64,000 nucleotides of DNA from Anastrepha obliqua. Its lineage: Eukaryota > Arthropoda > Insecta > Diptera > Tephritidae. The notes under the pieces were generated by a model. It was not told the origin of the DNA and did no database searches. It was given only the letters and a program-made list of their open reading frames with translations. The position numbers were made by a program, and so were the translations under genes. The stretch is taken from NCBI RefSeq assembly GCF_027943255.1, contig NC_072895.1, positions 73,348,001 through 73,412,000 of the forward strand, read 5' to 3'. Position 1 is the stretch's first letter. Every line of letters starts with the position of its first letter. This document shows, piece by piece, positions 56,033 to 64,000 of the stretch.

Positions 56033-56448
56033 AGCTATCGTCAGTAAACCGACTTTACAGACAACCTCTTTTTTTTTAAATAAAATGCGATCGTTTTGAT
56101 TTTATAGTATGGTATTACTGACATCAAATAGTATACAAAACCGTTTTTTTTTTACATATAAGAAGATTAAAAGATTAAAAAAAGATAATTTTTCAAAAGT
56201 CCGCCAAGTAAAAACGGTATGTTTTAAAGGTCCGCCATTTTGTTATATTTCAAAAAAATTGTCCTATTATCACACCTGCCAGAATGACAAGCCTACAGAA
56301 TAATAATCAGTTTAACTTTTTTGTTTCAGATGTCCTGAAGAGTCAAAATCCTGTTGACAAGCCACCTATCTTTTTTTTTAAGACGCTTACTTTGGTGCCA
56401 CCCTTGTAATTGAAAATATGCAAATTTTAAATTTTTTGCATTTACTTA
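56033..56448. other. Intergenic, no gene seen
   Basis: Very AT-rich DNA. Nothing was recognised. Confidence 0.4.
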
Positions 56449-56450
56449 TA

Positions 56451-57162
56451 TAGGGTGGGCCATGTACAATTTGCTTTTTGAATCGGCTATAAAAAAAACT
56501 AATCAATATTTTTTCAAACTTTTTTTTTGTTTTGAAGATTGAACACTGCCATTTACGAATAAAAAATAATATCGTTCAAATGACTGCCACGACTGGCTTT
56601 ACAGTAGACCATTCGATCAACCCAATTTTTAAGCACATTTTCGATTGTTTGGGCTCCAATTTCTTGAATGGCAACTTCGATTTCGTGTTTTAAAGCATCA
56701 ATCCTCTGGATGGTTCGCATAGCATTTGTCTTTAATGGCTCCCCACAACAAATAGTCCAACGGGCTTAAATCACAGCTCCGAGGCGGCCAATTGATATTG
56801 GAATTTCAGCTGATTATCAAAAACGGTAGCCAAAAGTTCGAGAGTAACTTTGGCAGTGTGACAAGTTGCACCGTCCTGTTGAAACCAAATGTCGTCCTTG
56901 TCATCCTCTTCAATTTTTGGAAACAACTCGTTGAGCATGTCACGGTAACGCTCGCCATTTACTGTAACCGCGGAAGAAGAAGAAGACTCACCACTTTGGA
57001 AATAGGTTTTCAATATTTCCCAATTTTGTTCAACAGTATAGCGTCCCATTTCGTAAATGTCGAACCTTTAAGTAAATTATGAACATATTTGACATGTCAT
57101 TTGTGTTACCATTCTCAAAAAAATAGGTAGTTCAAAAAGCAAACGCTATATGGCCCACCCTG
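56451..57162 (-). mobile_element. DD41D mariner deletion derivative with both TIRs
   Basis: A 712-bp element with inverted ends TAGGGTGGGCCATGTACAAT (left) and CAGGGTGGGCCATATAGCGT (right, read inwards), flanked by TA (56449-56450 and 57163-57164). TTTGCTTTTTGAA is shared just inside both ends. The gene has lost its middle, in the same way as the element at 19501-20212. Confidence 0.85.
56575..57049 (-). pseudogene. DD41D transposase, N-terminus fused to C-terminal catalytic part
   Basis: The ATG at 57049 starts MGRYTVEQNWEILKTYFQSG. The frame then jumps to AVTVNGERYRDMLNELFPKI and continues to IWFQQDGATCHTAKVT (second D). After LKFQYQLAASEL a stop occurs. In another frame the remaining part is still readable (SRDLSPLDYLLWGAIKDKCY with the third D, then VDRMVYCKASRGSHLNDIIF). 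The HTH domains and the first D are deleted. It is a different subfamily from 19501-20212, judging by the sequence. Confidence 0.78.
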
Positions 57163-57267
57163 TATTTATTTCTGTTTAATTATTTGTACAGTTTCAATGT
57201 AGAGAAACATACTCGTTTTATTAATTATTTACATAGAATATACAATTGGTACGACAATTGGTATTTA

Positions 57268-57548
57268 TATTTCTGGCCAAGCAGTGGAAAAATTAACATT
57301 GATTATCTCTCTTGCAAAATATTCTACATAACGACACAATTTTGCATTCGTTTTACCCACTTTGTCCTTTGCCTCGGAAACACCCGCTTTTTTAATTGTG
57401 TGGGATCCAACGTGGAGACATTTTTTACCGCGAGCTGATGTCTCAATCTCACGGTATATGACATGACGACCTTCTGGCACAACAACTGATTTTGGACCTT
57501 TGGAGCCTTCCTGGAATTCGTCGGTGAGCGAACAGCGAACACAAGAAA
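57268..57548 (-). pseudogene. Mariner transposase N-terminal fragment
   Basis: In overlapping minus-strand frames the sequence reads SLTDEFQEGSKGPKSVVVPE, RHVIYREIETS and LAVKNVSTLDPTQLKK. This is the HTH-2 and linker region of a DD34D mariner (family form GRPKSVVVPE, RHVTYREIE, then a WIPHNL-like linker). Short deletions separate the blocks. No catalytic region is attached. Confidence 0.55.
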
Positions 57549-57689
57549 TTAATTGTACCAGTTTCTTTACATTTTATTTGTTTATTTTATTTATTTATCA
57601 AACACACAACCAGAACTTATTTTACAGTATTTGAACTAATGAATACTTCTTAGTAAAAACATAGAGTAAGCAGACAAACATTTCGGTGG

Positions 57690-58081
57690 CAGGCCATGGA
57701 CGTTTCAACAGGACTCTCAAAGCTCGAGTGAACCAAGAATGGCTAAAAAACCACGTTCCGAACTTCATAACGTCCACACAATGGTTCTGAAGTTCACCAA
57801 ACGCGAATGCGATGGATTATTCTCTGTAGGCCGTTTTGGAGAGCAAGGTCCGAACTAAAAGATTCACCAGTCTCGAGGCGTTGAAAAAAGCCATTGTCCG
57901 CGAGTGGGCCAAAATACATGCAAGTCACATTCAGGCAGCTTGCCATTCATTTCTGGACCGTCCCAAGGCCATGAATAAGGGAAAAGGTGGTCATATCGAG
58001 AAAAAGTAAATTGATTATTAATTTTGTATTATTTTCCCACATTTTTTACTTTGAATGGAATAATTCGAGTGCCAGACCCTG
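57690..58081 (+). pseudogene. DD37D (maT-like) transposase C-terminal fragment
   Basis: Across frame changes the plus strand reads TFQQDS (second D), RVNQEWLKNHVPNFITSTQW, SSPNANAMD (third D), VRTKRFTSLEALKKAIVREW and then AACHSFLDRPKAMNKGKGGH. Reconstructing the spacing gives 37 residues between the two Ds, typical of the DD37D group. The 3' end CGAGTGCCAGACCCTG stops at 58081 before TA (58082-58083). The 5' half is absent. Confidence 0.65.
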
Positions 58082-58083
58082 TA

Positions 58084-59890
58084 TTTACAAATTTTTGTTT
58101 TGGTTTTTGTTAAAATATTGTCCTATGCCTATAAATATTAGAAAAACCAAAATTTTTGGGAAAATAATCCCATTATAGTTCTTGATTATTTTTGATTACA
58201 TCGGATTTTTCCCTAGATCTCAAAGGGCGTAACGGAAACGGTACATTGAAAACATATAAAGTTGTTCCTAGTAAGAGTGTGAGCCAATGGGAGTGGGAGT
58301 CTGAGCCATAAGGTTGAATAAATTTATCAAAATATGCTTAACCGCACGATATTGGTGGGTGCTAACAAACCGTGCGAGCTATCAAGTTGAAATAAGTGAA
58401 GCCGTAGACTAGCTCAACCAGGAGCTAAGATAACTCTCCCGCTATCCATGGTTCCCCCACCCTCACTCAACTATCCATAAGATGTGAAATTGTTAGAGGG
58501 CCGCTGGTTTAAGTGCTTATCAAATGGAGGATTCGATAATATGAAAAAACGGGAGTCGGGATTGATATTTCTTGTGACCACGAAATTACAATCATGCACA
58601 TCAAATTACAAACTGAGCCTGAATCAGTCAAATATTTAAGTTCTTCTTGCCTTGGTTATGAAAAAGATAAATCGTGCGAGAAAAAGAGAAATTGTGTTTC
58701 TGAGCTTTATATGTAAGCTCAGGTGGTGGCAACTCACGTATGGTGTCAAATTCAGAGCAAAATTTACAAGGTATTATAATTTCTTGGAAGTCTATGGGGA
58801 ATGTATTTACAAACTAATAGCATGTGCGTCGAACGGACCACTGTACTCAGTAGGCGAACCCTCTAACTTCCTTTCGAGACAAGTCAAAGTCAAAACTAAG
58901 TGGTATACATTTTATGTTTATATACAATATAATCTCTCTCAGCTTCAATACACTTATTCCTATCAGTCTTACATACATATTTGTACGTATGTGAGAACTA
59001 CAATATTTCTTATAAATTCCTTCATTATGCACATGTCGCAAAAATCTCTGCATCATATTTTGAAAATTCTCACACTCAATTACATGCATTGATTTTTCAT
59101 AGGATATCAGATTTCGATGTTGTAAAAAGTATCATGTGAATTATTGGGAAAAAAAGGTTGCAGCCAGTGTGTGATTAAATAATTATTTCTGATTACTTAG
59201 GTTGTAAAAATTTTACACGAGTATCTTTTGCCGGTGGAATTATTTAATGAGTTGTTTTATGTAAGTTTTTATTATTTTCAGAAAGGGAACACATAAAAAA
59301 AACATTTTATAGACTGTAATACACGTTGAAGTCAGAAATGTTTTTTACGAGCTGCTAAAATTTTGAAGTGCCAGAATTTTTTTCGACCAAAACGTTGTTT
59401 AAGTATTCATTTGTTTGCCTCAAAAAGTATGGAAAAATGTAATTGTTTGTTGTATCGATTTAACAGCTTAAATAACAGAATTGTAAACTTGAATTTACAC
59501 TAAAAATAATACTTATATAAGTTATAAGCTTAAAAGGTGAGGATAGTGAGAAAGGCATCTAGTAAATATAGGAAATCAAAAAGAGAGGGGCATATACATG
59601 TGTTCCAATACTCAATGATCGGGATCCAGGAAGAAATTTTGCTCGCAAGTGCAACAACAGCAATGCCGTTCATAGGTCAATTTATGATCCGTTCTGTTCG
59701 TTTTGTTTCGCCATTAGCTTCGCAACACAGCCCGTTAAACTTGGCAGCACTGGCAATTGAATGTTCAAATGTATGTATGCATAAAATTATATGGAGTAAA
59801 TTAAAACAACTTTTATTTCAGAGCATTATTAAGATGAATTGATGAGCTCTTGGGAAACTACAGTGAAGGACAAAAGTCTACAAACAAGGT
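58084..59890. other. Intergenic, no gene seen
   Basis: A 146-codon frame at 58652-59092 is the longest here but has no recognisable domain and is low-complexity. CAGTGAAGGACAAAAGTCTA at about 59861-59880 resembles a lone Tc1-type terminus. Confidence 0.4.
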
Positions 59891-59894
59891 ATGT

Positions 59895-60325
59895 TTAAAA
59901 AGTATCGCGAATTTTGTGTTTTTTTCAAAAATTTATTTATTTTTTCATTAATATCTATTTTGTCCCCTTCAAAGTAATCCTCATGAGATATTATGCACTT
60001 GTGCCAACGTTTTTTCCAATCTTCGAATCACTTCGAAAAATCATTTTTTTTTTTCTTGTTCAGCTCCTCCTTCGGTGCCGTCTTTATCTCGTCAATCGTA
60101 GCGTAGCGTCGTCCTTTCATGGGCCTCTACAGTTTCGGGAGCAAGAAAAAGTCACAAGGGGCCAAATCTGGAGAATACGGTGGTTGCGGCATCATTAGTG
60201 TGTTGTTTTTGGCCAAAAAGTCGTGCACAAGCAACGATGTGTGAGCAGGGGCGTTATCGTGATGCAATAGCCAATTTTTGTTCTTTCACAAATCCGGGCG
60301 TTTCTGGTGGATTGCTTCGCGCTTT
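59895..60325 (-). pseudogene. DD34D mariner remnant (3' half)
   Basis: From 60325 towards 59895 the minus strand reads EAIHQKRPDL, NWLLHHDNAPAHTSLLVHDF (second D), PPYSPDLAPCDFFLL (third D), GRRYATIDEI and EDWKKRWHKCIISHEDYFEG, followed by the 3' terminus near GTATGTTTAAAAAGTATCGC (plus strand, about 59899). It ends exactly where an oppositely oriented mariner begins. Confidence 0.75.
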
Positions 60326-60934
60326 GTTATTCCAACAAAATTTCGATTTAAGACGCCTTAAAAATGTTACAAACAACCTATGGGGACTCTGCTCTATCGC
60401 GTGCACGTGTTTTCCAGTGGTACAAATCGTTCAAAGAGGGCCGTACATCGGTTGAAAACTTGCCTCATGAACGTCGTCCAGCAACATCAGTAAACGACGA
60501 AAACATCGGAAAAGTAAAGGAAATTGTGCTTGAAAATCGCACAAATCGCAAAATCAGTTAACGCTGAATATTATTTAGACGTTTTAAAGCGTTTGCGCGA
60601 GAACATTCGTCTTAAAAGGAAGGAATTGTGGGACAACAAGTCATGGTTCTTGCATCACGATAATGCACAAGCTCACACATCACGTCTTGTTCGCGATTAT
60701 TTGAACAAAAATAATGTTAATATCGTTCCGCAAGTACCGTATTCGCCTGATATGGCTCCATGTGACTTTTTCCTGTTTCTCAAGCTCAAGTGGCCGCTCC
60801 GTGGAAAACATTTTGAGACAATTGAAGTCATAAAAGAGAATTCGAAGAACACACTCGAGCTTGACTTGTTTACAGTAGCACAGAAAACAAACTATGTGAC
60901 ATATCACGCTGAAATTTGCCATGTAAGCTTATAA
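60326..60934 (+). pseudogene. DD34D mariner remnant, internally deleted
   Basis: The plus strand reads MLQTTYGDSALSRARVFQWY and FKEGRTSVENLPHERRPATS (HTH and linker). A deletion then joins LENRTNRKI to NAEYYLDVLKRLRENIRLKR, removing the first D. LHHDNAQAHTSRLVRDYL and SPDMAPCDFFLFLKLKW follow, with the second and third D 34 residues apart. The C-terminus after IKENSKNTL is replaced by unrelated residues. The last 136 codons (60524-60934) are open. Confidence 0.78.
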
Positions 60935-61239
60935 CAGTCCAACCAAAAAACAAAAAATGTATTTTTGGCATATGTCATCCGCGGACCGTTTTATTTATAA
61001 CTTCTCGTTCATATTTGAACAGAAGCTATATAGATTCGCAAGAGGATACCAAAACCAGTTCCTGCTCACAACTAACTACTTACTACTACACCAAATGCGA
61101 ACCATTTTGGTAATGACTAAAAATTTGTTAAATGAAAAATATGCAAATGCATAACATAGAAGATCCCTTCAAAGACAATTATACATTTTTTTATATGTTT
61201 AAAAAAGTGACGCCTAGACATGGTTCCTTTTTATCTCAC

Positions 61240-61570
61240 CCTTGACATTTGTCAAATAGACAGGTGTACAATTTTACACCATAGAATAATGCATTAAAAT
61301 TATCGAAATGTTTTACGAAAATGGTGGAAATAATCATCCGAATGAGTCGACAATTCGAAGGTTGTGGAAAAATTTCAAGAAACTGGTTCTGTCGTGTATT
61401 GAAAAAGGACTGGCATACCAAAAACTGGACGTTTTGTTGAGAATGTTGTTGCTATAACGCGAAGTGTTGTTGAACTATCTTCAACTTCGATATCAACACG
61501 TTCTCAAGAAAAAGGCATTCATGAATTGACTGCTTGACGGAACTTACCTGCGGGCGTGCTTATGGTTTGA
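61240..61570 (+). pseudogene. DD41D-type mariner N-terminal fragment
   Basis: Blocks ALKIIEMFYENGGNNHPNES, TIRRLWKNFK and VVAITRSVVELSSTSISTRS appear in shifting frames, matching the first HTH region of this transposase group. No catalytic region follows before the SINE at 61632. Confidence 0.6.
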
Positions 61571-61631
61571 ATTTAAGTGATGTAATTTTTCACATAATAT
61601 TATTAAAATTCATATTTTGACACTTACAGGT

Positions 61632-61832
61632 ATACCCTTTACGGGTGTTTGGCCGAGCTCTTCCTCCTATTTGTGTTGTACGTTTTGATGTTGTTCCACA
61701 AATGGAGGGACATACAGTGCCACGCCGACACCGAACGGCAGATATTTTTTATGAGGAGCTTTTTCATGGCAGAAATACACTCGGGGGTTTGCCATTGCCT
61801 GCCGAGGGACGACAGCTATTAGAAAAAACTTG
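61632..61832 (-). mobile_element. tRNA-derived SINE, copy g (body only)
   Basis: This minus-strand copy covers the body (GGCAGGCAATGGCAAACCCC to GAAGAGCTCGGCCAAACACC). It lacks the tRNA head, and its 3' end stops at GGGTATACCT without the CGCGCCAATTA terminus. Confidence 0.8.
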
Positions 61833-62211
61833 ATCTTCATTTTTGTATTTTGAATAAAAATAGTAAAACCTGAAAGAATCTAAATTGTTTTATTTTAAAA
61901 CAACATCTAGTTTTTTGAAGGACGTTTTATTCGCCTTTCTTTCAGTAATAGCCCAAAAGTATAAGCAGAATAAGTCCGGTTTAAACAATTTGCTGGAATT
62001 CGGAATCAGCAAAGAAGAAATTTAGTATAACGTTGAATATAAAATCGTATGCTTGTCAAGCGAAGGTGTATCGCAAACTACAAATATGAACTAGTAAAAT
62101 GGAATTCTTGAAATGAACTAGAACGATATAGGCAATTGTGAATAACTTTCCTACTCATGTTCGAGTACCGACATATATCTCGTCAGAGTTTAACAGTGTC
62201 AAAGAAGAAAA
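61833..62211. other. Intergenic, no gene seen
   Basis: AT-rich DNA. Nothing was recognised. Confidence 0.4.
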
Positions 62212-62213
62212 GT

Positions 62214-62560
62214 ATAGGGTGTCCGGTGGCAGAATTAGGAGTTAAGTGCTAAATTAAAACCGAATTACTAATAATAAAAGTTCATTTCAATCACTATTAC
62301 AAAAAAGACAAACGTTGATTTTATATTTTTTTTAATTATTTCCTCAAAATGTTGACCGCTGCAGCGCGCTGCTTCGGATACACTCTTGGAATCTAGTCTC
62401 CGTACTCCATTCTACTCGCTGGAGAAGTGATGTTGGGATGCCATTTACCTCGCGAACTATATTTTCTTTTAGTGCTCAGATGGGCGCCAGGTTTGTTTCA
62501 TAGACTGTACTTTTGAAGTACGCCAGACAAAAAACGTTCATAAGACTCACCGTCCCAAGA
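62214..62560 (-). pseudogene. DD41D-like mariner 3'-end fragment
   Basis: The terminus TAGGGTGTCCGGTGGCAGAA (about 62214) has the AGGGTG start shared by DD41D elements in this window. The minus-strand frame reads STVYETNLAPI, ALKENIVREVNGIP and TRFQECIRSSA, fitting the C-terminal block that precedes the HLxxIIF end. Only this end is present. Confidence 0.5.
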
Positions 62561-63040
62561 AATCACGTAGTACGTGCATTATCAGTAAAATATAATACAA
62601 TATGTATGTAAAATTTATAAAAAATAGTTTAAAAAGAAGTACTCCTACGAAGTACTGCTCGTAGAATGCCTAACTGGCACGCCCATCCTCTATCGACCCT
62701 TGCAATAGGAACAACAGTACGACTTAGAGTATGCTCTTTACTTCGTTGAACTTGAAACAGGTTCGAAAGCACAGAAAAAGAGATGCAGAACATACTAATA
62801 TAGAATTTATACCACTAACTTCGTACTACATATTTCCGAACTATCGAAAAAACGATGCAGTGAGGGAAAATTTATATTTCCTACGACATCGCTGAGTAAA
62901 ATTCCCCAGTTGCTTACATGGAAAAGAAAAAGAACGCAAACCAGAATGCACAAGAACCGAAACTGTTTGAAAATAGAAAATTTCTCCAAATTTACTAGAA
63001 ACAAGTTCGGAACTAGGAAAAATCTACAAGTTTTGTTTTG
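62561..63040. other. Intergenic, no gene seen
   Basis: No element or exon was recognised. Confidence 0.4.
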
Positions 63041-63042
63041 TA

Positions 63043-63643
63043 CAGTAGATTCTGTTTTTATGCGGTATATAGTATACGTTCCGCAAGAAACAGCATAAAA
63101 AAAACAGCATAATAAAAGCTACCAGTTCTATAGTAAAACTATAGATACGTTTCAAAAGTGCTAAGAACCGCATAAATCTGAAATAATGTAATAAAATCGC
63201 ATAAAAAAAGGGTACTAGTCCCATATTATAGCTATAGATACGTTCCATAGACCGCATGAATCTGAAATAATTAAATAAAAGCGCATAAACAAAAAATTGT
63301 ATTTTTGAAAATTATATTTTTATTTAAGAAACATCAGAATCGAAAAATAAATTTACATCGTCAGAAATAGAATCAGACAATACCCGCATGTTGTGCATTC
63401 GTTTAGGATTTGGCGTAAAATCACTTCCGTCACTTGAGGAAATGTACACGTCTGATCTGGATGGTGATGCAGGCGGTTCCATACTTGTAGGGTTAGCATT
63501 TTTGATGTAATATGTGATGAGTTTTTGCTTAGCTGGTTTAGAATCTTGTTTATATGTACAATTCCCGATAGGTCGACATGCATTTTTTAATTAAAAAAAA
63601 AAAACCGCACTATTTCAAAACCGCATAAAAACAGAATCTACTG
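63043..63643 (-). mobile_element. Pogo-like MITE with perfect 24-bp TIRs
   Basis: This 601-bp element has perfect 24-bp inverted ends (63043-63066 and 63620-63643), starting CAGTAGATTCTGTTTTTATG, and TA on both sides (63041-63042 and 63644-63645). The left half contains two imperfect ~85-bp units (about 63110-63205 and 63198-63290) sharing CTATAGATACGTT and GCATRAATCTGAAATAAT. The right half holds an open minus-strand tail, described separately. Confidence 0.82.
63351..63587 (-). pseudogene. Possible transposase C-terminal tail within the MITE
   Basis: One minus-strand frame is open for about 78 codons without an ATG and ends at TAA. It includes NCTYKQDSKPAKQKLITYYI, NPTSMEPPASPSRSDVYISS and SDSISDDVNLFFDSDVS. 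The serine/aspartate-rich end resembles the acidic C-terminal tails of pogo/Tigger transposases. This would make the MITE an internal-deletion relic that keeps the 3' end of its parent gene. The similarity is compositional only, so the call is tentative. Confidence 0.4.
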
Positions 63644-63645
63644 TA

Positions 63646-64000
63646 TTTACTAATTCACTACTTGATTTCGCAATTTTTTTCGGTTTCGTACACTAAGTTC
63701 AGATTGTCCTCGAAGCATCGAAGAGACGAAGAGACATAAAAAAGATAGAGGTGGAGTCGGGTAGATAGTAAAGCGTAGTAAGAAAATATGTGTTCAATCA
63801 TATAAAGTAAACATCCAACCGCTTCGTCAGTCAGTCAGTCATTTAGTCAATAACCCGTATGCTCTACTAACAAGCAAACAAGGTGACTGGCCAAAAGCAA
63901 TCAAACAAGCAGCTGGTCGACAGACAGGTTGGTTAAGCTCACCTGGATTTTAATTCACATCAAGTTTCTCCGCGGTCCTTTATTTTTAATTATTTGATTT
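63646..64000. other. Intergenic edge of window
   Basis: A short CAGT repeat lies at about 63827-63840. Nothing else was recognised. Confidence 0.4.

Noticed and set aside
58652..59092. 146-codon open frame
   Set aside because: No domain, compositional bias from AT-rich and microsatellite sequence (CIYKL..., HICTYVRT), and no supporting context.
1..64000. CRISPR arrays, operons, riboswitches, phage genes
   Set aside because: The sequence is clearly from an insect nuclear genome; the regular repeats seen are microsatellites and transposon ends.

Overview
The window looks like transposon-dense, non-coding DNA from a higher fly (Diptera). The evidence is the high A+T content, the ATGT/CATA microsatellites, a large variety of mariner/Tc1 elements, and a tRNA-derived SINE of a type I associate with tephritid fruit flies. 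The tephritid placement is from memory and is an inference. I found no exon that I can assign to a host gene; every recognisable protein-coding stretch is a transposable-element (TE) gene, nearly all of them broken.

Layout. 1-8 kb: a Tc3-like element with both ends (1160-2765), a 5'-truncated LINE (family A, 4235-4713), a Gypsy RT/RNase H fossil (about 6515-6826), a SINE and a second family A LINE. 8-20 kb: a chain of mariner, DD41D mariner and Tc1 copies, then a 1.8 kb RTE-like LINE (17580-19395) and a DD41D deletion derivative with clean ends (19501-20212). 20-28 kb: mostly unique AT-rich DNA, an eroded mariner, a nearly intact mariner (25087-26366, one nonsense codon) and a LINE B fragment with a whole RNase H domain. 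29.4-37 kb: a pogo-like element carrying five copies of its terminal motif, next to a SINE, then mariner, Jockey and RTE fragments. 37.9-43.4 kb: a nested cassette in which a mariner is split by a Harbinger element (TSD TTA), which in turn holds a DD41D mariner and a 2.5 kb hAT element (TSD CTCTATAC). 45-53 kb: RTE, mariner, LINE B, SINE, LINE A, mariner and Jockey fragments. 55-64 kb: an inverted-repeat element, further mariners (DD41D, DD34D, DD37D), a SINE and a pogo-like MITE (63043-63643).

How they relate. The SINE family (seven copies) ends in CGCGCCAATTA just before its AT-rich tail, and the RTE-like LINE ends in the same 11 bases just before its GAAGAA tail. This suggests that the RTE mobilises the SINE in trans. 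TE pieces lie on both strands, are of several ages and are repeatedly nested, which would fit a heterochromatic or piRNA-cluster-like locus or a large intron or intergenic sink. The window alone cannot decide among these.
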